Source: an uncultured Angelakisella sp. (GTDB taxonomy: Bacteria > Bacillota > Clostridia > Oscillospirales > Ruminococcaceae). Taken from it: 31,702 nt of DNA. The translations under genes and the position numbers were made by a program. Of the stretch, positions 16,236-23,604 are shown piece by piece. The notes below the pieces were generated by a model that saw only the letters and a list, made by a program, of their open reading frames with translations, was not told the origin of the DNA and did not search any database. Where the stretch lies: positions 1-31,702 of the forward strand of contig CAJUFR010000023.1 of NCBI GenBank assembly GCA_910585525.1. The letters are read 5' to 3'. Numbering within the stretch: position 1 is the first letter of the stretch; every line of letters begins with the position of its first letter.

Positions 16236-17969
16236 ATGCTTTTTCGACTGTTCCGGTACTTCCGCCCCTATAAAAAGCTGCTGGCGCTGGACCTGTTCTG
16301 CGCCTTTTTCCTCTCCGCCTTCGACCTGTTCTACCCCACCATCACCAGCAAGATCATCGACACCTACATCCCCGGGCGGATGCTGCGGGAGCTGGTGTTC
16401 TGGCTCTCCTTCCTGCTGGTGTGCTACCTGCTGAAGGCGGCGTGCAAAAACGTGGTGATCTACTACGGCCACGCCATGGGGGTGCGCATCCAGACCGACA
16501 TGCGCCGCCAGGTGTTCCAGAAGTTACAGGAACTGCCCTTCTCCTACTTCGACCGGAACAAGACCGGCGTCATCATGTCCCGGATCGTGGGGGACCTCCA
16601 GGACATCAGCGAGTTCACCCACCACGGCCCGGAGGAGGTGTTCATCACCGCCGTCACCCTCATCGGCTCCTTTGCCATCCTCTCCCGGTCCAGCCTGCCC
16701 CTGACCCTGATCATCTTCGCCATCTTCCCCCTCATCGTCCTGGCGGCGGTGTGGAAGAAGCGGAAGATGAACCGGGCCTTTGCCCAGATGCGCCGCACCG
16801 TGGGGGAGATGAACGCCGAACTGGAGAGCAGCATCGCCGGCATCCGGGTCAGCCGGGCCTTTACCGGGGAGGCCCACGAGTCCCACCGCTTTGAGCGCGC
16901 CAACCAGACCTTCCGCCAGAGCCGGGAGTACGGCTACCGGGCCATGGGGGAATACTACACCCTCCTCTACTTCCTCACCGATATCCTTTACTGGGCCACC
17001 CTGACCGGGGCCGCCTTCTTCACCTACTCCGGGGCCATCACCGCCGGGATGCTGGTGCAGTATATCCTGTACGTCACCCTCTTTATGAACTCCACCCGGC
17101 GGCTGGTGGACTTTGCCGAGATGTACGAGATGGGGATGACCGGCTTCGCCCGGTTTTTGGAGATCATGGACTGCGACAGCGAGCGGGAGGTCCCGGGCGC
17201 CCCGGCCCTCCCCCCGGTGAGGGGGGATATCCGGTTCCGGGACGTCTCCTTCGCCTATGCCGGGGATGGGGAGGAGGAGCGCAAGGCGGTGCTCCGGCAC
17301 CTGAACCTGACGGTGGAGGCGGGGCAGAAGGTGGCCATCGTGGGCCCCTCCGGCAGCGGCAAGACCACCCTCTGCCACCTGATCCCCCGGTTCTACGACA
17401 CCACCGCCGGCCAGATCCTGGTGGACGGGGCGGATATCACCCAGGTGGACCTTTCCTCCCTGCGGCGGCAGGTGGGCATCGTCCAGCAGGACGTGTTCCT
17501 TTTCCCCGGCTCCTTCCGGGAGAACATCGCCTACGGGGACTTTGACGCCACCCCGGAGCAGATCGAGGAGGCGGCGAAGCGGGCCAACATCCACGACTTC
17601 ATCCTGGCCCAGCCCCAGGGGTACGATACCCTGGTGGGGGAGCGGGGGGTCCGGCTCTCCGGCGGGCAGAAGCAGCGCATCGCCATCGCCCGGGTGTTCC
17701 TGAAGGACCCGGCCATCCTCATCCTGGACGAGGCCACCAGCGCCCTGGACAACGCCACCGAACTGATGATCCAGCAGGCCCTGGACGAACTTTGCAGGGG
17801 GAGGACCACCCTGATCGTGGCCCACCGGCTCTCCACCATCCAGGGGGCGGACAAGATCGTGGTCCTCACCGAGGAAGGGATACAGGAGGAGGGGAGCCAC
17901 CGGGAACTGCTGGAGCAGGACGGTCTTTACGCCCGGCTGTATAACAGCCAGTTTGCTGCCCAGCGGTAA
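16236..17969 (+). CDS. ABC exporter, fused membrane and ATPase domains (MsbA/LmrA-like half transporter)
   Basis: 577 residues, the usual size of a half transporter working as a homodimer or heterodimer. The type-I exporter membrane domain has six helices (about 15-300) with the coupling sequence ELPFSYFDRNKTGVIMSRIVGDL. The nucleotide-binding domain carries Walker A GPSGSGKT (370-377), Q-loop VGIVQQDVFLFPG, signature LSGGQ (474-478), Walker B ILILDE with E499, and a switch histidine in VAHRLST. It drives outward transport of drugs, lipids or peptides. Strong ribosome binding site AGGAGG. A pentapeptide-repeat protein and an acetyltransferase follow in the same direction, so a resistance-type cassette is possible. 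Confidence 0.95.
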   Translation: MLFRLFRYFRPYKKLLALDLFCAFFLSAFDLFYPTITSKIIDTYIPGRMLRELVFWLSFLLVCYLLKAACKNVVIYYGHAMGVRIQTDMRRQVFQKLQELPFSYFDRNKTGVIMSRIVGDLQDISEFTHHGPEEVFITAVTLIGSFAILSRSSLPLTLIIFAIFPLIVLAAVWKKRKMNRAFAQMRRTVGEMNAELESSIAGIRVSRAFTGEAHESHRFERANQTFRQSREYGYRAMGEYYTLLYFLTDILYWATLTGAAFFTYSGAITAGMLVQYILYVTLFMNSTRRLVDFAEMYEMGMTGFARFLEIMDCDSEREVPGAPALPPVRGDIRFRDVSFAYAGDGEEERKAVLRHLNLTVEAGQKVAIVGPSGSGKTTLCHLIPRFYDTTAGQILVDGADITQVDLSSLRRQVGIVQQDVFLFPGSFRENIAYGDFDATPEQIEEAAKRANIHDFILAQPQGYDTLVGERGVRLSGGQKQRIAIARVFLKDPAILILDEATSALDNATELMIQQALDELCRGRTTLIVAHRLSTIQGADKIVVLTEEGIQEEGSHRELLEQDGLYARLYNSQFAAQR

Positions 17970-18000
17970 GGTTTCCGCCGGGGGATAGGAGGGTTTTGCC

Positions 18001-18603
18001 TTGGGCTGGGACCATATCATTTACCAGGACCGGACCTTCCGGGAGGAGGACTGGTCGGACGACGCCCTCACCGGCTGCGGCTTCACCGCCTGTTCCTTTC
18101 CCGGCGGCAGCTTTGAGGGCAGCGTTCTGAAAAACTGTGTCTTTGACCGCTGTTCCTTCCGGTTCACCAGCTTCGCCGGGGCGGTGGCGGAGGGCTGCGC
18201 CTTCCTCAACTGCGTCTTTGACGAGGCCAACCTCTTCGGGGCCACCTTCCGGGACTGCAAATGCACCGGCAGCGGCCTGGCCGGGGCCTGCGCCACCGGG
18301 TTCACCATCGCCGGGGGCAGCTACGCCTACTGCTGCCTTTCCCGGATGTCCTTCCAGAAGGCGGAGTTGGCGGGGGTCTCCTTTGCCCACGCCGACCTGC
18401 GGGATTGTTCCTTCCGGGATGCCGACCTGCGGTACTGTGACCTCTCCCAGGCGCTGATGCAGAACTGCGACCTTTCCGGCGCCGACCTGCGGGGGGCAGG
18501 CCTTTCCGGGGTGGATGTCCGGGCGCTGCGGATGAAAAACACCACCATCGACCTGGAACAGGCGGTGGTCATCGCCCAGGGGCTGGGGGCGAGATTGGGA
18601 TAG
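18001..18603 (+). CDS. Pentapeptide-repeat protein (Qnr/McbG-like fold)
   Basis: 200 residues, almost wholly A(D/N)LxX-type repeats: CSFPGGSFEGSVLKNCVFD, then CAFLNCVFDEANLFGATFRD, and a regular C-terminal block with HADLRDCSFRDADLRYCDLS. These form a right-handed quadrilateral beta-helix. The non-repeat tail VRALRMKNTTIDLEQAVVIAQGLG resembles the C-terminal capping segment of Qnr and MfpA, proteins that imitate DNA and shield DNA gyrase from fluoroquinolones or microcins. That activity is inferred from fold and context, not shown. Rich in cysteine compared with its neighbours. TTG start with TAGGAGG 9 nt upstream, 31 nt after the ABC exporter. Confidence 0.9.
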   Translation: MGWDHIIYQDRTFREEDWSDDALTGCGFTACSFPGGSFEGSVLKNCVFDRCSFRFTSFAGAVAEGCAFLNCVFDEANLFGATFRDCKCTGSGLAGACATGFTIAGGSYAYCCLSRMSFQKAELAGVSFAHADLRDCSFRDADLRYCDLSQALMQNCDLSGADLRGAGLSGVDVRALRMKNTTIDLEQAVVIAQGLGARLG

Positions 18604-18616
18604 AAGGAGAGAGAAG

Positions 18617-19255
18617 ATGAAACTTTCCCACAACTTTGACAACCTGGATGACCGCATCCGCTACTACGAACTGCTGCTGGAGCGGCAACTGGACGACCTG
18701 CCGGTCCATCCCCTCCCAGAGGGGTACCGGTTCGTTTTTTACCGGCCCGGGGACCGGGAGGACTGGCTGGACATCGAGAAGTCGGCCAAGGAGTTCGACA
18801 GCCGGGAGCGGGGGCTGGAACTGTGGCAGCGGTACTTCGGCGGCCACGAGGAGCAGCTGCCCCGGCAGATGCTCTTTGTCCAGGAGGAGGCCACGGGGGA
18901 GAAGGTTGCCACCGCCAGCGCCTACTTCGACGTCATCCACGGCGACCCCAGCGGCTCCGCCTGGCTCCACTGGGTGGCGGTGCGCCGGGACCGGCAGGGG
19001 CGGGGGCTGTCCAAGCCCCTGGTGGCAAAGGCCCTGGAGGTGATGGCCCGGCGGGGGGACACCCACGTCAAGGTCCCCACCCAGACCACCTCCTGGGTGG
19101 CGGTGAAGGTCTACCTGGACCTGGGCTTCCGGCCCATTCCCCAAAACGCGGTAAATTCCCGGGAGGGATGGCGGATCGTCCGGGCCCTCACCGGCCATCC
19201 GGCCCTGGGGGAGTTCTCTCCCGCCGCCATGGAGGAGATATTGGCCCGGCCATAA
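18617..19255 (+). CDS. GNAT-family N-acetyltransferase
   Basis: 212 residues. The acetyl-CoA binding loop of motif A is seen as VAVRRDRQGRGLSKPLVAKAL (split: VAVRRDRQGRG at 120-130, then LSKPLVAKAL), preceded by the beta-4 strand SAWLHWV and followed by motif B-like VKVPTQTTSWVAVKVYLDLGF. The N-terminal 90 residues are family-specific. It transfers an acetyl group to an unknown amine; small molecules, antibiotics or protein N-termini are all possible. Ribosome binding site AAGGAGAGAG precedes the ATG and the gap to the pentapeptide gene is 13 nt, so the two are co-transcribed with the ABC exporter. Confidence 0.9.
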   Translation: MKLSHNFDNLDDRIRYYELLLERQLDDLPVHPLPEGYRFVFYRPGDREDWLDIEKSAKEFDSRERGLELWQRYFGGHEEQLPRQMLFVQEEATGEKVATASAYFDVIHGDPSGSAWLHWVAVRRDRQGRGLSKPLVAKALEVMARRGDTHVKVPTQTTSWVAVKVYLDLGFRPIPQNAVNSREGWRIVRALTGHPALGEFSPAAMEEILARP

Positions 19256-19266
19256 CAGAGGAGACA

Positions 19267-19283
19267 GCGGCGGTCACCGCCGC
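19267..19283 (+). other. 7-bp hairpin between the GNAT gene and udk
   Basis: GCGGCGG-TCA-CCGCCGC with no following T tract. It may be an RNA-processing or attenuation hairpin that sets udk expression apart from the upstream genes. Confidence 0.4.
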
Positions 19284-19318
19284 CGGGGGATCGTAAAAAC
19301 AACAAGGGGGCAGTTAAG

Positions 19319-19948
19319 ATGAGCACCACAGGACGGACTATGATCATCGGCATCGCCGGGGGCACCGGCAGCGGCAAGACCACCGTCACCCGGAAGATCA
19401 AGGAGTACTTCGGGGAGGATGTCAGCGTCATCTACCACGACAACTACTACAAGCGCCACGACGAACTCTGCTACGAGGAGCGGGCCAAGCTGAACTACGA
19501 CCATCCCGACGCCTTTGACACCGCCATGATGGTGGAGGACCTGCAGCGGCTGCGGGCAGGGGAGGCGGTGCGCTGCCCCGTCTACGATTACTCCATCCAC
19601 AACCGCACCGACGACACGGTGGAGGTCCGCCCCACCAAGGTGGTCATCGCCGAAGGCATCCTCATCTTCCAGGACCCGGGGCTGCGGGAACAGATGGACA
19701 TCAAGATATTCGTGGACACCGACGCCGACACCCGCATCCTGCGTCGTATCCTCCGGGACGTGAAGGAGCGGGGGCGGACGCTGGAAAGCGTCATCGGCCA
19801 GTACCTTACCACCGTCAAGCCGATGCACGAGCAGTATGTCCAGCCCAGCCGCAAGTACGCCGACATCGTCATGCTGGAGGGGGGCCACAACCTGGTGGCC
19901 CTGGATATGATCATCCAGCGCATCCGTTCCCATGTGGAGGGGAAGTAG
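19319..19948 (+). CDS. udk: Uridine kinase
   Basis: 209 residues, the usual length. P-loop GGTGSGKTT (14-22), the uridine-binding segment YHDNYYKRHDELCYEERAKLNYDHPDAFD (seen as YHDNYYK and NYDHPDAFD), VVIAEGILIF, and the arginine-rich lid RILRRILRDVKERGR followed by YVQPSRKYADIV. It phosphorylates uridine and cytidine with GTP or ATP in pyrimidine salvage. The ATG at 19319 follows AAGGGGGCAG; an internal ATG 7 codons on is an unlikely alternative. 63 nt separate it from the GNAT gene, so it may share that operon's transcript. It ends at a strong terminator. Confidence 0.95.
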   Translation: MSTTGRTMIIGIAGGTGSGKTTVTRKIKEYFGEDVSVIYHDNYYKRHDELCYEERAKLNYDHPDAFDTAMMVEDLQRLRAGEAVRCPVYDYSIHNRTDDTVEVRPTKVVIAEGILIFQDPGLREQMDIKIFVDTDADTRILRRILRDVKERGRTLESVIGQYLTTVKPMHEQYVQPSRKYADIVMLEGGHNLVALDMIIQRIRSHVEGK

Positions 19949-19957
19949 AGGACAGCG

Positions 19958-19987
19958 AAAACAGCCCGCCGCGGCGGGCTGTTTTTT
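19958..19987. terminator. Bidirectional terminator after udk
   Basis: ACAGCCCGC...GCGGGCTGT stem within 19958-19985, with Ts at 19982-19987 on plus and matching As on the left for the convergent XRE gene. Confidence 0.9.
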
Positions 19988-19991
19988 GCGG

Positions 19992-20222
19992 TCAATCCTC
20001 CTCCAGCAGGCGGCTGGGGGGGACCCCCAGTGTCTCGGCGATCTTGAACAATGTCTCCAGGGAAACGCCCTTGGTAGTGCCGGGGCCCTCCACCTGGGCG
20101 ATGAAGTTGTGGCTCTTGCCAATCTTTTCCGCAAAACTCTCCTGGGTGTACCCCGCCTTTTTGCGGTAGTAGGCGATCTTCAGCCCCAGTATCCGGTACC
20201 GCTCCGGGTATTCGGTCTCCAC
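19992..20222 (-). CDS. Small XRE-family regulator
   Basis: 76 residues, essentially one XRE helix-turn-helix: LGLKIAYYRKKAGYTQESFAEKIGKSHNFIAQVE, then the unusual insertion GPGTTKGVSLETLFKIAETLGVPPSRLL. The GPG in place of the common NG/SG loop fits the clostridial type that reads Q-V-E-x-P. The GTG start at 20222 is supported by AGGAGGTGATCT, which matches the anti-Shine-Dalgarno end of 16S rRNA over about 12 nt, with 9 nt spacing after AGGAGG. Divergent from the SLOG protein gene, with an inverted repeat between them that it may bind. Confidence 0.88.
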   Translation of the reverse strand: METEYPERYRILGLKIAYYRKKAGYTQESFAEKIGKSHNFIAQVEGPGTTKGVSLETLFKIAETLGVPPSRLLEED

Positions 20223-20284
20223 AAGAGATCACCTCCTCCTATCCTTACTGCTACTATGCTACCAGCACCGAATGGAAAATATAA

Positions 20285-20320
20285 TTGACTTAAAAAGAAA
20301 ATATATTTACTTCTAGTCAA
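20285..20320. promoter_or_regulatory. Inverted repeat TTGACT...AGTCAA, candidate operator
   Basis: TTGACT (20285-20290) and AGTCAA (20315-20320) are perfect inverted copies framing a very AT-rich 24-bp centre between the divergent XRE and SLOG genes. The right arm lies inside the predicted promoter of the SLOG gene. Candidate site for the adjacent XRE protein. Confidence 0.45.
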
Positions 20321-20334
20321 TGTCATGCTAGAAT
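20306..20334 (+). promoter_or_regulatory. Promoter of the SLOG gene
   Basis: TTTACT (20306-20311), 17-nt spacer, TAGAAT (20329-20334), with TGC just before the -10 (extended -10). About 24 nt from predicted start to the ATG. Confidence 0.65.
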
Positions 20335-20364
20335 AGGAGCAGTATCTGCGAAAAAGGGGGAAGG

Positions 20365-20871
20365 ATGGTGGAGGGAAGCTGCTGCTTTTGCGGCTGGCGG
20401 CAGCCCCCGGCGGGGGGATGGGGCCTGCCGGAGGGGGCGCTGGAGGGGGAGGTCCTGGGGCTGGCGGCGGCGGGGGTGACCCGGTTCCTCTGCGGGGGGA
20501 CGCCGGGGTTCGACACGCTGGCCGCCCGGGCGGTGCTCCGGGCCCGGGCGGTCCGGCCGGAGGTGCGGCTGGTGCTGGTGCTGCCCTGCGGCGGCATCAC
20601 CTGGGGCTGGCGGCCGGGGGAGGTGGAGGCCCTCCGGGAGGTGGCGGAGGGGGCGGACCTGGGGGTCGAGTTGGCGGAGCGGTACTTCCCGGGGTGTATC
20701 CAGCGCCAGGGGCGGTACCTGGTGGAGCACAGCGGCAGCTGTCTCTGCTGGTTCCCCCCAGGGGGCCGGGGCGGCTGGGGCCGGCAGATGGCGGCCTACG
20801 CCCGGAGCCGGGGGCTGACCATGCTGGAACCGGGGAAAGGGGCGGCCCCGGACGGAAAGACAGCCCCTTGA
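20365..20871 (+). CDS. YpsA-like SLOG-superfamily protein (DUF1273)
   Basis: 168 residues. The body matches the YpsA/DUF1273 pattern: GVTRFLCGGTPGFDTLAARAVL (seen as FLCGGTPGFD at 41-50 and TLAARAVL), VRLVLVLPCGG, ADLGVELAERYFPGCIQRQGRYLVEHS, and GGWGRQMAAYARSRGLTM. SLOG proteins form Rossmann-like folds that bind nucleotide-derived ligands; YpsA affects cell division and stress in Firmicutes, with no firm biochemical role. The usual N-terminal CFTGHR signature is replaced here by CCFCGWR, so this is a divergent member that may have altered ligand binding. Coding GC is extremely high. Ribosome binding site AGGGGGAAGG is close to the ATG. Confidence 0.82.
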   Translation: MVEGSCCFCGWRQPPAGGWGLPEGALEGEVLGLAAAGVTRFLCGGTPGFDTLAARAVLRARAVRPEVRLVLVLPCGGITWGWRPGEVEALREVAEGADLGVELAERYFPGCIQRQGRYLVEHSGSCLCWFPPGGRGGWGRQMAAYARSRGLTMLEPGKGAAPDGKTAP

Positions 20872-20876
20872 CAGAA

Positions 20877-20902
20877 AAAAGCCCCGCTTTGGCGGGGCTT
20901 TT
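20877..20902. terminator. Terminator after the SLOG gene
   Basis: AAAAGCCCCGC (20877-20887) with GCGGGGCTTTT (20892-20902) and a TTTG loop. Works on both strands. Confidence 0.9.
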
Positions 20903-20964
20903 AGGCCGTCGAAAAAACTCTCCCCAGAAGCAGGGTCTGCCGGTCAAGAGGGACAAAAAGTGTG

Positions 20965-20990
20965 AAAAGGGGGCGAAAGCCCCCTCTTTT
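20965..20990. terminator. GAAA-tetraloop hairpin with T tail
   Basis: GGGGGC-GAAA-GCCCCC (20969-20984), preceded by AAAA and followed by TCTTTT. Second of three hairpins stacked between convergent genes. Confidence 0.7.
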
Positions 20991-21020
20991 CGCGTCGAGC
21001 GACCGAAGGGAGCGGATAAA

Positions 21021-21044
21021 CCCCGCCGTAGCGGCGGGGCTTTT
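21021..21044. terminator. Terminator of the amino-acid importer operon
   Basis: CCCCGCCG-TAG-CGGCGGGG (21021-21039) followed by CTTTT on plus and TTTA on minus. It lies just after the ATPase stop codon on the minus strand. Confidence 0.7.
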
Positions 21045-21047
21045 GGA

Positions 21048-21785
21048 TCAACGCCGGATGTATCGGGAAAGGAACTCCCGGGTCCTGGGGTTCCGGGGAT
21101 GCTGGAAGATGTCCTCCGGGGTGCCCTCCTCGGCGATGACCCCCTTGTCCATAAACACCACCCGGGTGCTCACCTCCCGGGCGAAGGCCATCTCGTGGGT
21201 CACCACGATCATGGTCAGGCCGTCCCGGGCGAGACCCTTCATCACCTCCAGGACGCCCCCCACCATCTCCGGGTCCAGGGCGGAGGTGGGTTCGTCAAAG
21301 AGCAGCACCTCCGGGTCCATGCAGAGGGCCCGGGCGATGGCCACCCGTTGCTTTTGGCCGCCGGACAGCTGGTCCGGGGCGGCGGAGAGAAAGTCCTTCA
21401 TCCCCACCTTCTCCAGGAAGTAGAGGGCCTTTTGGCGGGCCTCCTCCTTGTCCCTGCGCAGCACGTGGGTCTGGCCCACCACGCAGTTTTTCAGCACGTC
21501 CATGTTGCCGAAGAGGTTGAAGGACTGGAACACCATCCCCACCCGGGCCCGGTACTGGTTGACATCCATCTTGCCCCGGAGGATATCCTGGCCGTGGACC
21601 AGTATCTCCCCGGCGTCGGGGGTCTCCAGGAGGTTGACGCACCGCAGCAGGGTGGATTTGCCGGAGCCGGAGGCCCCGATGAGGCAGATGACCTCCCCCG
21701 CCGCCACGCTGAACTGGATATCACCCAGCACCTCCAACTGGCCGAAGTGCTTTTTCAGACCTCGTATCTCGATGATGGGTTCCAT
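21048..21785 (-). CDS. Polar amino-acid ABC transporter, ATP-binding protein
   Basis: 245 residues from ATG 21785, the standard size (GlnQ/ArtP/TcyN class). Walker A GASGSGKST (37-45), Q-loop VGMVFQSFNLF, signature LSGGQ (140-144), Walker B VLLFDEPTSALD with D164 and E165, and H-loop VVTHEMAFAREVSTRVVF. It powers the permease encoded upstream. A longer in-frame extension to 21884 would run through the structured repeat element and is rejected; AAAGGA is 14 nt before the ATG, a wide spacing. Third gene of binding protein - permease - ATPase. Confidence 0.95.
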   Translation of the reverse strand: MEPIIEIRGLKKHFGQLEVLGDIQFSVAAGEVICLIGASGSGKSTLLRCVNLLETPDAGEILVHGQDILRGKMDVNQYRARVGMVFQSFNLFGNMDVLKNCVVGQTHVLRRDKEEARQKALYFLEKVGMKDFLSAAPDQLSGGQKQRVAIARALCMDPEVLLFDEPTSALDPEMVGGVLEVMKGLARDGLTMIVVTHEMAFAREVSTRVVFMDKGVIAEEGTPEDIFQHPRNPRTREFLSRYIRR

Positions 21786-21846
21786 ATCAGAATGACCCGT
21801 CCTTTCTCTATACAAAAAATCAAATCCAAAACCCCTGTCGGCACAG

Positions 21847-21937
21847 CTTCTAAGACTCCAGGCACTCACTGTCGCCCTGTACAAAGGTAAGGCCCCGCAG
21901 GGGCCGCTTTAGGGATCGCCCGCGGGGGCCACCCCGC
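21847..21937 (-). repeat. Structured repeat element, copy A (minus strand)
   Basis: Read on minus: hairpin 1 GCGGGG-TGGC-CCCCGC starting at 21937, then hairpin 2 GGCCCC-TGC-GGGGCC (21905-21891), CTTACCTTTG, and the 3' block GTGCCTGGAGTCTTAG (21865-21850). It fills the gap between the permease stop codon and the ATPase start, ending 61 nt before the latter. Copies C (2147-2243) and B (23605-23692) have the same order of parts, with paired changes in both stems. Confidence 0.75.
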
Positions 21938-21985
21938 TTAGGGACTGCCCGCGGGGGCCACCCCGTCCGCGGGGGATACCCCGCC
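21938..21985 (-). repeat. Tandem partial copies of repeat hairpin 1 inside the permease 3' end
   Basis: On minus, GGGGTGGCCCCCGCGGGC followed by two variable bases and TCCCTAA occurs twice in tandem (at 21966-21938 and again in element A at 21935-21909). A third, shorter variant with GGGGTATCCCCCGCGG precedes them (about 21983-21968). The TAA of the first unit is the permease stop codon. Confidence 0.75.
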
Positions 21986-22708
21986 GGGTATCGTTTGGGA
22001 TGCCGGGAAGCTGGAGCGGGGGCGGCCCATCCGATGTTCGATGGCCCCCAGGATGCGGGTGGTGGTGAAGGTGAGGACCAGGTAGATCAGGGCGGTGACC
22101 GCCATGGTCTCGGTGTAGAGGAAAAGGCTGCCCGCCACCCCGTTGGACTGGAAGAACAGGTCGGTGACCGAAATGGCGCTGAGCACCGAGGAATCCTTGA
22201 TGTTCACCACGAACTCGTTGCCGATGGCGGGGAAGGAGTTTTTCACCGCCTGGGGCAGCACCACGATGAACATGGTCTGCATGGCGCTCATGCCGATGCT
22301 CCGGGCGGCTTCGGTCTGGCCCCGGTCCACGCTTTGGATGCCCGCCCGGATGATCTCCGCCATATAGGCCCCGGTGTTCACCGAGATGATGCAGACACCC
22401 GCCACCATGGGGTTCCACCCCAGGGCCGGCTTGAGGAGATAGTAGAGGAAAACGGCCTGGACCATCATGGGGGTGCCCCGGAACACCTCGATGTAGATGC
22501 TGGTGAGGGCGTGGACCAGCCGTTTGAGGAGACGGGTCCCGGCGCCGTCCCGGGGCTCCACCCGGACGGCCCGGACGCTGCCCACCACCAGCCCGATGGC
22601 CAGCCCGACGATGGTGCCGGTAAGGGAGACCAGGAGGGTGACCTTGGTCCCCGCCCAAAACAGCGGCCAGTACCGCACGGCGATCTCGGCGATCTTGCTC
22701 AGTGACAT
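21938..22708 (-). CDS. Polar amino-acid ABC transporter, permease
   Basis: 256 residues. HisM/GlnP-type permease: TM1 FWAGTKVTLLVSLTGTIVGLAIGLVVG, the family box IEVFRGTPMMVQ (73-84), and the ATPase-docking loop EAARSIGMSAMQTMFIVVLPQ beginning near residue 133 (EAARSIGM at 133-140). About five membrane helices. The last 15 residues, GVSPADGVAPAGSP with its neighbours, are encoded by tandem partial copies of hairpin 1 of the structured repeat, so the tail looks like a recent addition with no transport role. Ribosome binding site AGAAAGGAATC. 31 nt after the binding-protein gene. Confidence 0.94.
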   Translation of the reverse strand: MSLSKIAEIAVRYWPLFWAGTKVTLLVSLTGTIVGLAIGLVVGSVRAVRVEPRDGAGTRLLKRLVHALTSIYIEVFRGTPMMVQAVFLYYLLKPALGWNPMVAGVCIISVNTGAYMAEIIRAGIQSVDRGQTEAARSIGMSAMQTMFIVVLPQAVKNSFPAIGNEFVVNIKDSSVLSAISVTDLFFQSNGVAGSLFLYTETMAVTALIYLVLTFTTTRILGAIEHRMGRPRSSFPASQTIPGGVSPADGVAPAGSP

Positions 22709-22739
22709 GAGAATGATTCCTTTCTGGTGTCGTTATGGA

Positions 22740-23567
22740 TCACTCGTTGGCCGGCTGGCGGCTGACGGCGTCGGTCATCCACTGGTTCCGGGTGTCGGTG
22801 TCGATGGTGTCCAGCGCCGCCTGCACCTCGCTCAGCAGCTGGGTGTTCCCCTTCTTCACGGCGATGGAGACGGTGGTGTCCGCCTGGAACCCCTGGCCCT
22901 CGGCGAACCGGACGATGGCCAGGTTGGGGTTGCTGGTCACCACGCCGGTGGCCACCGGCAACTCAGCGGTGAGGGCGTCGGCCTCCCCGTTCTGGAGGGA
23001 GAGGACCATCAGGGGGTAGCTAGCCAGGGGGGTCATGTGGTTGACGCCGGGGATCTGGTCGATGATGTCGTCGTAAAGGGTGTTCTGCTGCCCCTGGACG
23101 TTTTTGCCGGTGAAGTCGGCCAGGGAGGTGGCCGATGCCAGGGGGTCATCCTTCCGCACGATGCAGACCATCTCGGATTCGTAGTAGGGGGTGGTAAAGT
23201 CGGCGTTTTCCTTCCGCTCCGGGGTGGCGGTCATCCCGGCGATGATGGCGTCGATCTCCCCGGAGGTGACGGCGGGCTCCAGACCCTCCCAGGACAGCTT
23301 CTTGATGACCAGGGTGGCCCCCATCTTGTCGGCCAGGGCCTTTGCCATCATCACGTCGTAGCCGCCGGCGTGACCGGCGCCCTCCAGCGCCACCGAGTAG
23401 TCGTCGCTCTCCACCTGGGTCCAGTTGAAGGGGGCGTAGTTGCACTCCATCCCCACGGTGAAGGTCTTGGCGCCGTCGCCGCCATTGTTGTTGCCGCCGC
23501 AGCCGGCCAGCAGGGTCAGGGTCATAGCAGCCGCCAGAAGGACGGCGATGATGGTTCTCCGATCCAT
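22740..23567 (-). CDS. Polar amino-acid ABC transporter, substrate-binding lipoprotein
   Basis: 275 residues. Lipoprotein signal LLAGC with C23, then a GGNNNGGDG linker and a family-3 solute-binding domain: FTVGMECNYAPFNW, AGGYDVMMAKALADKMG, AVTSGEIDAIIAGMTATPERKENADFTTPYY (ligand-contact ATPERK region), ADALTAELPVATG. It is anchored outside the membrane and delivers a polar amino acid to the permease; the exact amino acid is not determinable by eye. AAAAGGAG precedes the ATG. Its predicted mRNA starts near 23696, so the 130-nt leader is almost entirely the structured repeat element copy B. Confidence 0.95.
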   Translation of the reverse strand: MDRRTIIAVLLAAAMTLTLLAGCGGNNNGGDGAKTFTVGMECNYAPFNWTQVESDDYSVALEGAGHAGGYDVMMAKALADKMGATLVIKKLSWEGLEPAVTSGEIDAIIAGMTATPERKENADFTTPYYESEMVCIVRKDDPLASATSLADFTGKNVQGQQNTLYDDIIDQIPGVNHMTPLASYPLMVLSLQNGEADALTAELPVATGVVTSNPNLAIVRFAEGQGFQADTTVSIAVKKGNTQLLSEVQAALDTIDTDTRNQWMTDAVSRQPANE

Positions 23568-23604
23568 AATAAATACTCCTTTTGCTTATCAACTTAAAAA
23601 AACA

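Noticed and set aside
14668..16434. A 588-codon open frame on the plus strand opposite glyA
   Set aside because: Reverse-frame shadow of glyA with GC-driven composition and no family resemblance; it also crosses into the ABC exporter start.
20388..21890. A 500-codon plus-strand frame running over the SLOG gene and opposite the ATPase gene
   Set aside because: It is a shifted frame of the SLOG gene fused to the antisense of the ABC ATPase, and it crosses three terminators.
21847..21937. Copy A as an ordinary intergenic terminator only
   Set aside because: Hairpin 2 is terminator-like in copy C but lacks a T tract in copy B, and the conserved 16-nt block after it is not explained by termination.
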